Positions 55,692 through 64,000 of a stretch of DNA of 64,000 nt are shown here, in pieces. The translations under genes and the position numbers were made by a program. Under the pieces are notes generated by a model. That model saw only the letters and a program-made list of their open reading frames with translations, ran no database searches and had not been told where the DNA came from. Source of the stretch: Advenella sp. S44 (GTDB taxonomy: Bacteria; Pseudomonadota; Gammaproteobacteria; Burkholderiales; Burkholderiaceae_B); contig NZ_NEXS01000003.1 in NCBI RefSeq assembly GCF_002810445.1, positions 124,001 through 188,000 on the forward strand, read 5' to 3'. How positions within the stretch are numbered: the stretch's first letter is position 1; every line of letters starts with the position of its first letter.

Positions 55692-56866
55692 ACACGATGA
55701 AATACGATGTGATCGTTTGCGGTGCGGGTATTGTCGGCATGGCCACTGCGCTGGCACTGGTGCGGGCCGGCGTCAACGTGGCATTGCTGGCGCCACGACG
55801 TGCGCCCGAGCCCATGCAGGGCGAGCAGTATCACGCGCGTGTCTATGCAATTTCTGAAGCCAGCCAGGCATTTCTTGCCTCTTTGGGTATTTGGGACGCC
55901 ATGCCGCAGGAACGGGTTACCGAGGTCGATGCCATGCAGGTCAATGGCGACCGCGACGGACAGGTCGTGCTGCACGCCTGGCAAGCTGCCAAGCCCCATT
56001 TGGCATGGATTGTGGAGTCTGGTGAAATTGAACGCGCCCTGTTTCAGGCGCTCACGATTTACGGTTTGCCCTGGATCAACGATACGATGCAGGCCTGGCA
56101 GCCAGGACAGGTCACCACGGCTGATGGCGCAACGCTGCAGGCCCAGTTGTTTATCGGCGCCGATGGCGCCCGCTCGCCGTTGCGCAGCGCAGCCGGTATG
56201 GCGCACTCGAAAAAAGACTATGGCGACAAGGGGCTGGTGACGCATCTGACCTGCGAAAAACCCCATATGAATACGGCGTACCAATGGTTTTGCAATCACC
56301 ATGTGCTGGCTTTTCTGCCCATGCCCGATACCAGCGAAGGACATCAGGTGTCGCTGGTGTGGTCGGTCGACGATGCAACGGCGGACCGGTTTCTGCAAAT
56401 GGACGAGGCAACGCTGGCGCTGACGCTGCCGCAGGCGCTCGATCAAGTGGCGCAAGGCTGCCTGGGCAAGCTAAGCGTGCGCAGCCGTTTGCATGGCTTT
56501 CCCCTGACGCTGGAAAAGGCGCAAATGGCAGCTTCGGGCGTCGCGCTGGTGGGCGATGCCGCGCATCGGGTTCATCCATTGGCCGGGCAGGGACTCAATC
56601 TGGGCCTGGGCGATGTCAAGGTACTGGCGCAGACATTGAACCAAAAAGAGGCGTTCCGGTCCTATGGGGAGCTACGTGTCCTTGAACGCTATGCCCGCGC
56701 GCGTGCTGCCGATGTTATGGCCATGCGTGTGGCAACCGATGGACTGTATCAGCTGTTTTCCCGTGAGCTGCCGGCGTTGCCGTTGTTGCGCAATGCGGGC
56801 ATGAGGCTGGTGCAACAGCTTCCCTGGGTCAAGCGACAACTTATTGCCGGCGCTTCAGGGCTTTGA
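55688..56866 (+). CDS. UbiH/UbiF/Coq6-family FAD-dependent hydroxylase
   Basis: This flavoprotein monooxygenase hydroxylates the ring of a ubiquinone precursor. The FAD motifs are CGAGIVGMATALAL at the N-terminus, the middle IGADGARSPLR and the C-terminal VGDAAHRVHPLAGQGLNLGL. With ATG 55688 (overlapping the mltA stop) it has 392 residues. Which ring position it acts on cannot be decided, since these enzymes vary in regioselectivity. Confidence 0.9.
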   Translation: MNTMKYDVIVCGAGIVGMATALALVRAGVNVALLAPRRAPEPMQGEQYHARVYAISEASQAFLASLGIWDAMPQERVTEVDAMQVNGDRDGQVVLHAWQAAKPHLAWIVESGEIERALFQALTIYGLPWINDTMQAWQPGQVTTADGATLQAQLFIGADGARSPLRSAAGMAHSKKDYGDKGLVTHLTCEKPHMNTAYQWFCNHHVLAFLPMPDTSEGHQVSLVWSVDDATADRFLQMDEATLALTLPQALDQVAQGCLGKLSVRSRLHGFPLTLEKAQMAASGVALVGDAAHRVHPLAGQGLNLGLGDVKVLAQTLNQKEAFRSYGELRVLERYARARAADVMAMRVATDGLYQLFSRELPALPLLRNAGMRLVQQLPWVKRQLIAGASGL

Positions 56867-57061
56867 CTGACGATTGTCGGGAACAGATTTGGAAGCATGG
56901 CGACAGGGCCACATAGCTGGGCTCAGGCCTCAGGCCCAGGCCGTTATGCAGATGGACATACCGGCGGACGTGCCGGGAACAGCGTCGCCTTTCGCGCATC
57001 GTGCAAGGCTTTTTTGGCGGTGACGCCACTCAATGGTGTTCTGTTGTAAGGATGTAAGGTA

Positions 57062-57823
57062 ATGAGATTGACTTGGATGAAAGCGCCCATCTTGCGGCAA
57101 TATCGACGGGCAGTGATGGCCGGCCTGCTGGCTCTGTCAGCCGGCGGCCTGGCTGTGCCGGCAGCACAGGCACAAACGGCCGATAACGCGAAACTGCAAA
57201 GCGTGCGGGATGCAATCAACAAGGCGTTCGATGTTGAAGTGACCCAGGTTCGGCCCACAGATTATGCCAATCTGTACGAAGTCCAGCTGGGCGGCAACAT
57301 CGTCTATACCAATGAAAAAGCCGAGTTCGTGCTGGCGGGCAATCTGGTCGACGCCAAAACGAAGCGCGATGTGACCACCGATCGAATCGACGAAATTTCC
57401 AAGGTGGATTTTTCTACCCTGCCACTGGCCCAGGCCGTCAAGCTGGTCAAGGGTGACGGCGCTCGCAAGATGGCTGTGTTCGAGGACCCGAACTGCGGCT
57501 ATTGCAAAAAGCTGCACAAGGAACTGGCTACGCTGGATAATGTGACCGTGTACACCTTCCTGTTTCCAATCCTGGCGCCCGATTCAATGACCAAGGCCAC
57601 TAGCGTATGGTGCGCCAAAGACCAGGCCACGGTATGGACCGATTGGATGAATAAGGGCGTTGTTCCTCCTGATGCCAGCTGCGAGACGCCCATCGAGAAA
57701 AATCTCGCACTGGGCCAGAAACTGGCAGTCCAGGGTACGCCTGCGATTTTCTTCGAGAGCGGTAACCGCGTCAACGGCTATGTGCCGGCCGCGCGTTTGA
57801 ATCAGGAACTGGATCGCAAATAG
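57062..57823 (+). CDS. dsbC: Periplasmic disulfide isomerase DsbC
   Basis: DsbC reshuffles wrong disulfides in periplasmic proteins. A Sec signal ends near AQAQT, an N-terminal dimerisation domain follows, and the thioredoxin domain has the CGYC active site at residues 145-148 with the cis-proline in QGTPAIFF. Two further cysteines (VWC and ASCET) match those known in DsbC. The 195 bases before it hold no supported gene. Confidence 0.95.
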   Translation: MRLTWMKAPILRQYRRAVMAGLLALSAGGLAVPAAQAQTADNAKLQSVRDAINKAFDVEVTQVRPTDYANLYEVQLGGNIVYTNEKAEFVLAGNLVDAKTKRDVTTDRIDEISKVDFSTLPLAQAVKLVKGDGARKMAVFEDPNCGYCKKLHKELATLDNVTVYTFLFPILAPDSMTKATSVWCAKDQATVWTDWMNKGVVPPDASCETPIEKNLALGQKLAVQGTPAIFFESGNRVNGYVPAARLNQELDRK

Positions 57824-57849
57824 TCGGAAAAGCCCAGGGGCGGCAGGCA

Positions 57850-57989
57850 TATGACCATGCCGCTGTGGCTTGGCCGGTTCGCCATAGTCAGGCCGTAACG
57901 CCGTCGCGTGCTTGTATCGCTGTGGCGTCGTCTTATCGGCGGGGCCTGGCGGCACCGCCGAGGCATGGTCATAACGCTGTGGCCTGACT
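57850..57989. repeat. Repeat-rich intergenic region after dsbC
   Basis: CGCTGTGGC occurs three times at exactly 57-base spacing (57861, 57918, 57975). A 12-bp inverted repeat, TATGACCATGCC (57850-57861) and GGCATGGTCATA (57962-57973), and a 9-bp one, AGTCAGGCC (57886-57894) and GGCCTGACT (57981-57989), cross each other in pseudoknot order. No gene is supported. Confidence 0.8.
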
Positions 57990-58038
57990 GCGCCAGAGCG
58001 TAACCGTGGGCCGTGGCGGGCCCATGCCTACATGGCAT

Positions 58039-58767
58039 TTATGCCGTCAAAGCAAAGGGGTGGGTCAGTAGTCGCTGTACCGAATTGACGCGCAGATCCA
58101 CATAGGCCGGGCGCATGCGATGCATGGAGCTAAAGGGCGTGCCGCGGTGAAAAATGTGCACGGTTTTCATGTTCAGCTGTTTGGCCGTTTTCAGGTTCTT
58201 CAGAGTGTCTTCGACCAATATCGTATGGGCCGGCTCGCATTGCAGCTGAACCAGTAACTGGCGCATCAGCGCCGGTGAAGGTTTGGGACGATAGCGTCCC
58301 TGCAGGCACATTTCATTGATCGAACAAATACCTGCAAAGCAGTGACGAATGTTCAGGCGCTCCAGCACAATCCTGGCATAATGCATGGGCGCATTGGTCA
58401 CCACATACTTGATGCCAGGCACCGCATTGAGCATGGCAGACAGGTTTTTTTCCACACGCGTGCTCCCGGCGATATCGAAATCGTGGCTCAGATGCAGGAA
58501 GTCCCTGGCGCTGACGCCGTGGTGCTTGACCATGCCGATCAGCGTGGCGCCATAACGGGCCCAGTATTTTTTGCGCAGGACCGTTGCTTCGTCATGATCC
58601 ACATCCAGCGTTTGCATGACAGCCCGTGTCATGCTCTGGTTGATATGACCGAAGATGGCGTAAGATGCGTCGTGTAAAGTATTGTCCAGGTCAAACAGCC
58701 ATACCCGCGAGGTGCGGGCATGGCGAACCAAAGGCTGCAGCGGTTTGATCAATGGCGTACATATCAT
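58039..58767 (-). CDS. Pyrimidine 5'-nucleotidase (HAD family, YjjG/Sdt1-like)
   Basis: This HAD phosphatase probably removes phosphate from pyrimidine nucleotides. Motif I is VWLFDLDNTLHDAS, with NTLH typical of the SDT1-like group; later motifs are VVTNAPMHY and ILVEDTLKNL. The 242-residue protein has an alpha-helical cap. It lies 46 bases after argB on the same strand, an order also seen in Bordetella relatives. Confidence 0.87.
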   Translation of the reverse strand: MICTPLIKPLQPLVRHARTSRVWLFDLDNTLHDASYAIFGHINQSMTRAVMQTLDVDHDEATVLRKKYWARYGATLIGMVKHHGVSARDFLHLSHDFDIAGSTRVEKNLSAMLNAVPGIKYVVTNAPMHYARIVLERLNIRHCFAGICSINEMCLQGRYRPKPSPALMRQLLVQLQCEPAHTILVEDTLKNLKTAKQLNMKTVHIFHRGTPFSSMHRMRPAYVDLRVNSVQRLLTHPFALTA

Positions 58768-58813
58768 GCCGCAATCTCAATGTCCGCGACGCGAGATAAC
58801 GCCGCAAGCACCG

Positions 58814-59716
58814 TCATGAGGTGATCATGGTGCCGACACCCTTATCGGTCAGAATTTCCAGCAGCAGGCAGTGGGGAACCCGGCCATCGACCACATGTAC
58901 GGAATTGACGCCATTGCGGGCGGCATCCAGGGCCGATGAGATTTTCGGCAACATGCCGCCTGATATTGTGCCGTCAGTAAACAGTTCATCAATCGTTTTG
59001 GCCGACAGCTTGCGTAGCAGCTGGCCTGATTTGTCCAGCACGCCTGGCGTGTTGGTCATCAACAGCAGTTTTTCCGCCTGCAGCACTTCGGCCATTTTTC
59101 CGGCCACCAGATCGGCATTAATGTTGTATACGTCGCCTTCTTCGGGGTCGTATCCGATGGGGGAAATCACGGGAATGAACTGATCGTCCTGCAACGCTCT
59201 GACGACAGAAGGGTCAATGCTGGAGATGTCGCCTACAAAGCCGATATCCAGCGGTGCCTCGGGATTTTCCTTATTAGGCATCAGCTTCTTGCGCGCCTGG
59301 ATCAGGCCGCCGTCTTTGCCCGTGAGACCCACGGCCTTGCCGCCCGCCTCATTGATCATCATGACAATATCCTGCTGCACCTGGCCGCCCAGCACCCATT
59401 CGACCACTTCCATCGTATCGGCGTCGGTTACGCGCATGCCCTGGATGAAGTTGCCTTGCTTGCCCAGGCGCTTGAGGGCGCTGTCAATTTGCGGGCCGCC
59501 GCCGTGGATCACCACCGGATTGAGTCCGATCAGTTTGAGCAGCACGACGTCCCTGGCAAAGCTGCGCTGCAGTCGTTCCTCGACCATCGCGTTGCCGCCG
59601 TATTTGATGACCACGGTCTTGCCATGGAATTTGCGGATATACGGCAGTGACTCCGAAATAATGTCGGCTTTGACCGCAGGGGAAACAGCGTTGATATCCA
59701 GGGGGGTGTCAGACAT
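58814..59716 (-). CDS. argB: Acetylglutamate kinase ArgB
   Basis: ArgB phosphorylates N-acetylglutamate, the second step of arginine synthesis. The 300-residue protein has [32 protein letters not shown] and [20 protein letters not shown]. An N-terminal helix ahead of the kinase fold suggests the arginine-inhibited hexameric type. It is between the TlpA-like and nucleotidase genes. Confidence 0.96.
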   Translation of the reverse strand: MSDTPLDINAVSPAVKADIISESLPYIRKFHGKTVVIKYGGNAMVEERLQRSFARDVVLLKLIGLNPVVIHGGGPQIDSALKRLGKQGNFIQGMRVTDADTMEVVEWVLGGQVQQDIVMMINEAGGKAVGLTGKDGGLIQARKKLMPNKENPEAPLDIGFVGDISSIDPSVVRALQDDQFIPVISPIGYDPEEGDVYNINADLVAGKMAEVLQAEKLLLMTNTPGVLDKSGQLLRKLSAKTIDELFTDGTISGGMLPKISSALDAARNGVNSVHVVDGRVPHCLLLEILTDKGVGTMITS

Positions 59717-59740
59717 GCTAGCTCGCGTTTGCTGAAAAAG

Positions 59741-60232
59741 TTAGTTTTGTGCCAGAGTGTTTTCCAGCGTCTTGATGAAATCTTTCTTATCGTAATTGCC
59801 GATATAGCGTTTGACGATGTTGCCCTGGCGATCAAGCAGGAACGCTACCGGTGTGAACTTGATATCGTCAAAGGCTTTCGCAGCGCTGCCATCGCTGTCA
59901 AGGGTAACGGTGAAAGGCAACTGCTTGTCGGCCGTATAGTTCTTCACGAAATTGGGCGGATCATAGGCCATGGCGACGGCAACAGTCTCATAACCCTTGT
60001 CGTGATAGGTATTATAGTAACCGATGGTGTCTGGCATCTGTGCGATACAGGTCACACAACTGGTCGCCCAGAATTTGACCAGAACGACTTTGCCCTTGAG
60101 GTCTGACGTGTGGAACTGTCGACCGTCCAGCGCGGTAAACGTGACTTCGGGCGCCGCCTTGGACGAGGTCATCATGAAGCCGCCCGCGATGGCGGCCACA
60201 ACGAGGATGGCAGGAAGAATAATTTTTTTCAT
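59741..60232 (-). CDS. TlpA-like periplasmic thioredoxin
   Basis: The 163-residue protein has an N-terminal signal anchor (IILPAILVVAAIAGGFMM) and a thioredoxin fold with active site CVTC in FWATSCVTCIAQMP, plus the cis-proline FTPVAFLLD. TlpA-like proteins reduce disulfides in cytochrome c maturation or copper centres in the periplasm; the client here is unknown. argB follows after 24 bases. Confidence 0.88.
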   Translation of the reverse strand: MKKIILPAILVVAAIAGGFMMTSSKAAPEVTFTALDGRQFHTSDLKGKVVLVKFWATSCVTCIAQMPDTIGYYNTYHDKGYETVAVAMAYDPPNFVKNYTADKQLPFTVTLDSDGSAAKAFDDIKFTPVAFLLDRQGNIVKRYIGNYDKKDFIKTLENTLAQN

Positions 60233-60244
60233 GGATATTCGGGT

Positions 60245-60949
60245 TTATTCCAGAGGGAAGGTTTGTACGCCGCCCGAAGAAGGGTTCGCTTCAGTGCCTG
60301 GCACCGTGGTGGGTGCGCCGTCGTTGCCTGCTGCGGAATTCACGCGATTGCCGGATACAATGTCGAAGACCTTGATAACCCGGCTCACGCCACTGACGCC
60401 CGCTGCGGCCGAGGCCGCGCGCTGCCCTTCAAGATCGGTGACCTGACCCATCAGATACACGACCCCGCGGGTAGTGATCACATTGATGGACCCTGATGGG
60501 ACCTCTTTGGCGGCCAGAAGTTCCGCCTTGACCCGGGAAGTAATCCACGTTTCATTGCTGCGCGTTGAGAAAGAGGCCCGAGGCCCCACGGTCAGCTGGT
60601 TATCTACGCGTTTGACATCGGTGGCATTGCGCGCCATGGTTTCTGCGGACTGCTTGGCTGCCTCGTTCGGCACTTCGCCTGTAAGCAGCACGCGCTGGTT
60701 ATAGGACGATACAATCACGCGGCCGGCTTCGCCAATACTTTCGTTGATCGTATTCTGGGTGCGGCGTTCAATGTTCTTGTCTACCAATTGCATGCCAGCA
60801 GAGCGCCGGTCAACGGCCACAATTGCCGTGCCGCCCGCTGCAGCGCCAACCACCAGCGGCACGCAGCCTGCCAGCATGGTGCAAGACAATGCCATGGCAA
60901 CAAGGGCGGTGGCGGGACGGGACAGGGTAAAAGGGCGCGATACGCTCAT
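60245..60949 (-). CDS. BON-domain lipoprotein (DolP/YraP-like)
   Basis: DolP-like lipoproteins localise to the outer membrane and support its integrity. A lipobox MLAGC precedes two BON domains (about residues 45-115 and 125-195), each with the pattern VIVSSYNQRVLLTGEVPNE or INVITTRGVVYLMGQVTD. The Gly/Ser-rich tail is longer than in E. coli. It overlaps the SIS gene by 4 bases; yraN-diaA-dolP order is conserved with E. coli. Confidence 0.9.
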   Translation of the reverse strand: MSVSRPFTLSRPATALVAMALSCTMLAGCVPLVVGAAAGGTAIVAVDRRSAGMQLVDKNIERRTQNTINESIGEAGRVIVSSYNQRVLLTGEVPNEAAKQSAETMARNATDVKRVDNQLTVGPRASFSTRSNETWITSRVKAELLAAKEVPSGSINVITTRGVVYLMGQVTDLEGQRAASAAAGVSGVSRVIKVFDIVSGNRVNSAAGNDGAPTTVPGTEANPSSGGVQTFPLE

Positions 60950-61539
60950 TCGGAATCTCCAAGTAACATGGCATCAATGCCATCACATAGAACGTGAAGT
61001 GCCAGCGAGTGGACTTCCTGGATACGCATGGTACGTTCATGCGGCACGCAAAGATGCACATCCTGGTCGGTCAGCAAGCCGGTGACGCTGCCGCCTTTCT
61101 TGCCGGTAAGGGCAATGACATGCATTTCGCGTTCATGGGCTGCACGGATCGCCTTGATCACGTTGGCAGAATTGCCACTGGTGGTGAAGGCAACCAGTAC
61201 ATCGCCAGGCTGGCCCAGCGCCTGTACCTGGCGTTCAAAAATATTGTCAAAACCATAATCATTGCCAACGGCCGTGAGAATGGAGGTGTCCGCATTCAGC
61301 GAGATGCCGGCAAACGGGATACGGTCACGTTCGAAGCGGCCAACCAGCTCTGCGATGAAATGCTGCGAATCGGCGGCCGAGCCGCCGTTGCCGCAGGCGA
61401 GCACCTTGCCATTATTGCTGATGGCGTTAACCAGCATTTCGATGGCGCGGGCCAGCGGCTCGGCCAGCACCAGGTGGCTTTGGCTGATGACGCGGGCCGA
61501 ATCATCGAAGTGAAAGGAAATGCGGGAAGAAATGTCCAT
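60946..61539 (-). CDS. SIS-domain protein, DiaA/GmhA family
   Basis: The 197-residue SIS protein has ACGNGGSAADSQHFIAEL and FTTSGNSANVIKAIRAA, typical of phosphoheptose isomerase and of DiaA, which regulates DnaA. The neighbourhood (yraN upstream, dolP-like gene downstream) is that of diaA in E. coli and argues for DiaA, but the GmhA catalytic residues cannot be excluded by eye. ATG 61539 is preferred over 61611. Confidence 0.88.
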   Translation of the reverse strand: MDISSRISFHFDDSARVISQSHLVLAEPLARAIEMLVNAISNNGKVLACGNGGSAADSQHFIAELVGRFERDRIPFAGISLNADTSILTAVGNDYGFDNIFERQVQALGQPGDVLVAFTTSGNSANVIKAIRAAHEREMHVIALTGKKGGSVTGLLTDQDVHLCVPHERTMRIQEVHSLALHVLCDGIDAMLLGDSE

Positions 61540-61662
61540 GTTGATATTATCGCACGTGTTAAAAAAAACCGCATGAGCAGTGGTCGTCCTCGGGACGCAT
61601 AAGGTGCGCAAAAAAGGGGATTTGACGCGTTCGCAACATCGATTGTAACGGTTTTGTGCAAG

Positions 61663-62256
61663 TCAGAAGACGGCAGGCAGCCAGTTGACGGTATCGCCTT
61701 CAATACAGACTGCATCAAAGCGACACCGTGGCGTTTTGCCGCCGAAAGCCATGGCCGTCAGCTGAGGCAGGAACCAGGTCGCTGTCCTGCGCAGGCGCTG
61801 CTGCTTTGCGCGTGAGATGCTTGCTGCCGCGCCGCCGTGACGGTCGCTGCAACGGTAGCGGATTTCGACAATCACCATGGTGTTGTCATCGGCCCGAAAG
61901 ACGGCATCCAGTTCCCCGTATCGACAGCACAGATTTCTTGCCAGCAATATCAGTCCGCGGGCCGAGAGCCACGCAATAGCGCGACTTTCCGCCTGCAGGC
62001 CGCGCCGTTGTGTTGCTGACAGCCGCTGCCCGCAGGTCGTGGCAGCGCGCGAGCCACCGTGCCTGCTGCCGCGCGCATTGTTGCGTCGGCGCGATTGTAG
62101 CTTGCGCTGCGCGCCCATCGCCAGCGTAAACGCGGTTGTATCGTGACCGGTCGCGCTATTCGGGAGGTCGGAGCTACTCGGATTATTCGAGCTATTTGGG
62201 CCGCCAGTTGTCTGGTATGCAGCCGGGGCCGGTGCGACAGGTTTTTTTCGGGTCAT
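61663..62256 (-). CDS. yraN: YraN/UPF0102 nuclease-fold protein with long N-terminal extension
   Basis: The C-terminal 105 residues match YraN: GLQAESRAIAWLSARGLILLARN, RYGELDAVFR and VIVEIRYR. The family's E-D-EVK nuclease core appears as E-D-EIR, with the lysine replaced by arginine. The first 90 residues from ATG 62256 are rich in Ser, Asn, Pro and Arg and are not part of the family, so a start at ATG 62118 is possible. It heads the yraN-diaA-dolP group and is divergent from rsmI. Confidence 0.85.
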   Translation of the reverse strand: MTRKKPVAPAPAAYQTTGGPNSSNNPSSSDLPNSATGHDTTAFTLAMGAQRKLQSRRRNNARGSRHGGSRAATTCGQRLSATQRRGLQAESRAIAWLSARGLILLARNLCCRYGELDAVFRADDNTMVIVEIRYRCSDRHGGAAASISRAKQQRLRRTATWFLPQLTAMAFGGKTPRCRFDAVCIEGDTVNWLPAVF

Positions 62257-62329
62257 GGCGCGGATCCATGGGGGCGAGAGGGCTATCGGGGATAATGTGC
62301 GCATAGGATTTTTTCATACAGGGATGTCC

Positions 62330-63286
62330 ATGACTATCGAAAGCGGACAATTTGATGCCCGATGGCAGCGTGTGCTGCACGATCTGTCCAGCCAGGACTG
62401 GCCGGCAGGGTGTTTGTATGTGGTTGCCACGCCCATCGGCAACCTGGCCGATCTGTCGCCCCGCGCGCTTTTTGCGCTGCAAAAGGCCGACTTGATCGCG
62501 GCCGAAGACACGCGCTCCTCCCGGGTATTGCTCAATGCCTGGGGCATAGAGACGCCCATGATAGCGGCGCACCGGCATAATGAAGCCCAGGCTGCGGCGA
62601 CCCTGTTGCGGCATTTGGCCCAGGGCGAGCGCGTGGCGCTGATTTCCGATGCTGGCGCGCCGGCAGTCAGTGATCCGGGCGGGCGCATTGTCAGCGAAGT
62701 GCGTGCGGCTGGGCACGCCGTGCGCGTTATTCCGGGCCCGTCGGCGGTCATTGCGGCCCTGATGGGAAGCGGGGCCACCAGCGACCAGAACCCTGCCTTC
62801 GTATTTGCCGGCTTTGCGCCACAAAAATCCGTGGCGCGGCAGACCTGGCTGAAGACCTGGTGCGCGGTGCCGGCTGCGATTCTGTTTTTTGAATCACCGC
62901 ACAGGGTGCGCAGCACCGTGATCGACATTGCCGCGATCGCGGGGAACGAGCGTGCGGTAACCGTTGCCCGCGAACTCACTAAGCGGTTCGAGCAAATTGC
63001 CACGATGCCGGCCGGACAGCTTGCAGACTGGTTTGCCCAAGACAGTCAGCGGTCCATGGGCGAATTTGTCCTGATTGTGCACGAGGCCGCAGGCAAAGAA
63101 GCGGCGGCCCTGGGGCAGGAGGCAGAGCAAATTGTCGCCGCCATGCTGCGTTCCTACTCGGTCAAGGATACTGCCCGATTGCTTGCTGCTTTCAGCGGGC
63201 TGCCACGTGATGTGCTGTACGCCAAGGCATTGGTGCTGAAGCGGCAGGGGGAAGAAGCGCAGGAAGGCGAAGCTCGGGATGAATGA
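62330..63286 (+). CDS. rsmI: 16S rRNA 2'-O-ribose C1402 methyltransferase RsmI
   Basis: RsmI methylates C1402 in the ribosomal decoding centre. The 318-residue tetrapyrrole-methylase fold has LYVVATPIGNLADLSPRAL, AAEDTRSSRVLL, LISDAGAPAVSDPGG and FFESPHRV, all diagnostic. AGGG at 62320-62323 supports ATG 62330 over ATG 62324. Its divergence from yraN matches the rsmI-yraN neighbourhood of many proteobacteria. Confidence 0.95.
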   Translation: MTIESGQFDARWQRVLHDLSSQDWPAGCLYVVATPIGNLADLSPRALFALQKADLIAAEDTRSSRVLLNAWGIETPMIAAHRHNEAQAAATLLRHLAQGERVALISDAGAPAVSDPGGRIVSEVRAAGHAVRVIPGPSAVIAALMGSGATSDQNPAFVFAGFAPQKSVARQTWLKTWCAVPAAILFFESPHRVRSTVIDIAAIAGNERAVTVARELTKRFEQIATMPAGQLADWFAQDSQRSMGEFVLIVHEAAGKEAAALGQEAEQIVAAMLRSYSVKDTARLLAAFSGLPRDVLYAKALVLKRQGEEAQEGEARDE

Positions 63287-63292
63287 AGTCTA

Positions 63293-63355
63293 GGACGGTG
63301 AAGTCCATGATGGATCAAGCCTGGGACGGGTGACGTCCAGAATGCGTCAAGCTCA
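63293..63355. repeat. Two degenerate 31/32-bp tandem units after rsmI
   Basis: GGACGGTGAAGTCCATGATG (start of unit at 63293) and GGACGGGTGACGTCCAGAAT (start of unit at 63324) open two units that agree at about 23 of 32 positions; partial units flank them on both sides (GGATGAATGAAGTC, GGATGGTGCATTG). Confidence 0.6.
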
Positions 63356-63433
63356 GGATGGTGCATTGTTGTCGGCAACGGAATCCGTGTCATGCCGAAA
63401 GCCCGCGCGGGAATCCTGGGCAGCGCTGGGGAG

Positions 63434-63459
63434 CAGGACTTCAAGGCAGGACTTCAAGG
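63434..63459. repeat. Exact 13-bp tandem duplication CAGGACTTCAAGG
   Basis: Two perfect adjacent copies, 63434-63446 and 63447-63459, followed by CAG. It is non-coding and lies just before the rsmI terminator. Confidence 0.95.
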
Positions 63460-63496
63460 CAGCACACTCCGAGCCACGAACTTCGCAAAAACCAAA

Positions 63497-63528
63497 AGGG
63501 CCGTTCTCCTGTATAGGAAAACGGCCCT
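63497..63528. terminator. Bidirectional terminator between rsmI and rlpA
   Basis: AGGGCCGTT (63497-63505) pairs with AACGGCCCT (63520-63528), with an inner TCCT-AGGA pairing. A-rich sequence lies on the left (AAAACCAAAA) and CTCTTTG on the right, so it can serve both convergent genes. Confidence 0.85.
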
Positions 63529-63566
63529 CTCTTTGTTCCGGCCTGTCGGTTTTTTCCGCGTGTCGG

Positions 63567-64000
63567 TTACAGCATTTTCTTGGCTTTGGCCTGCGTTTCG
63601 GTACTGCGTTCGCCCGCAGCCGCTTCCTTGGATATGCGTTCGATTTTCACTTTGTCGCTGCCGCGATTGACAATGCCCAACCGTTTGGCGGCGCCATAGG
63701 AAAGGTCGATGACCCGGTTTCCGACAAAGGGTCCGCGATCATTGATACGCACTACGATGCTTTTGCCGGTGGACACGCGTGTCACCCGCACATAGGAAGA
63801 GATGGGCAGGCGCTTGTGCGCAGCTGTCATCGCGTTCTGGTTGAAGGTCTCGCCGTTGGCGGTTTTGCGGCCATGAAAGCCCGGACCGTACCAGGAGGCA
63901 ATGCCTTCTTGTGAAAAACCGGAGGTCTCGTCAATGCTCAGCGGCTTGTAACGAATGCCACTGACCGTGTAGGACTTGCTGGTCCCAGTCAGCGCCTTGC
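63567..64000 (-). CDS. rlpA: Septal ring lytic transglycosylase RlpA (5' part outside window)
   Basis: The gene enters from the right edge and ends at TAA 63567-63569, giving about 143 visible residues. The double-psi beta-barrel is complete: GIASWYGPGFHGRKTANGE, MTAAHKRLPISSYVRVT and RINDRGPFVGNRVIDLSYGAA, with the catalytic His and Asp in place. RlpA cleaves glycan strands without peptide stems at the septum. No C-terminal SPOR domain is present; the protein ends in a Lys/Ala-rich tail. Signal and start lie beyond the window. Confidence 0.93.
   Translation of the reverse strand, partial: KALTGTSKSYTVSGIRYKPLSIDETSGFSQEGIASWYGPGFHGRKTANGETFNQNAMTAAHKRLPISSYVRVTRVSTGKSIVVRINDRGPFVGNRVIDLSYGAAKRLGIVNRGSDKVKIERISKEAAAGERSTETQAKAKKML

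Noticed and set aside
1-64000. CRISPR arrays, insertion sequences, integrons or rRNA operons
   Set aside because: No evenly spaced repeat-spacer array, transposase, integrase with attC sites or rRNA sequence was seen; the tandem repeats present are short and contiguous.

Overview
The window looks like the chromosome of a betaproteobacterium of the order Burkholderiales, most likely an Alcaligenaceae member close to Bordetella, Achromobacter or Advenella. That is an inference from gene order and family membership: short-form HisG in a murA-his-tat cluster, petABC followed by sspAB, a DksA without zinc cysteines, rpe-gph-trpEGDC, and yraN beside a DiaA/GmhA gene and a dolP-like gene. Base composition looks moderately GC-rich and even, and I saw no prophage, insertion sequence, integron, CRISPR array or rRNA operon. 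This is a core-genome region; its interest lies mainly in the RNA regulation and short repeats between genes.

Left part (1-18.6 kb, mostly + strand). The tail of an MlaC-like gene is followed by an ABC exporter pair, a BolA-family gene, murA and the run hisGDBHAFIE, tightly packed and often overlapping by 1-4 bases. hisC and a histidinol-phosphatase gene are absent from the cluster. Then come tatABC, a membrane-anchored HtrA-type protease divergent from a Nif3-like gene, mscL, the cytochrome bc1 operon petABC (its Rieske protein carries a twin-arginine signal, linking it to tatABC), sspA, sspB and a tRNA-Thr(UGU).

Middle part (18.9-36.4 kb). It holds a PduO-type cobalamin adenosyltransferase, a CusF-like periplasmic protein, hslVU, dksA, and a zinc homeostasis block (histidine-rich COG0523 GTPase, Zur, a small membrane protein, znuC, znuB, with a palindromic Zur-box candidate). 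The dapF-DUF484-xerC operon and a lipid A acyltransferase follow. The methyl-cycle block comes next: metK has a leader that looks like a SAM-II class riboswitch with an extra stem, and ahcY (then a holin-like gene and metF) has a clear SAH riboswitch. SAM synthesis and SAH recycling would thus each have an RNA sensor, about 1.3 kb apart.

Right part (36.4-64 kb). It holds slt, cca, ubiX, several small conserved genes, a CDF cation transporter, a MidA-like methyltransferase and a DEAD-box helicase with a long leader. The trp genes run rpe-gph-[trpL attenuator]-trpEGDC-HIT. Then come apaG, mltA, a UbiH-family monooxygenase, dsbC, a pyrimidine 5'-nucleotidase, argB, a TlpA-like thioredoxin, a BON-domain lipoprotein, diaA/gmhA, yraN, rsmI and a 5'-truncated rlpA at the window edge.

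Most notable non-coding observations: the metK and ahcY leaders; a classical Trp-codon leader peptide plus terminator before trpE; a possible sRNA antisense to an Ibs-like hydrophobic reading frame next to lpxL; a 7-bp tandem repeat abutting the hslU stop; a 12-bp tandem repeat before metK; four 14-residue repeats in TatB; and a repeat-rich stretch after dsbC.
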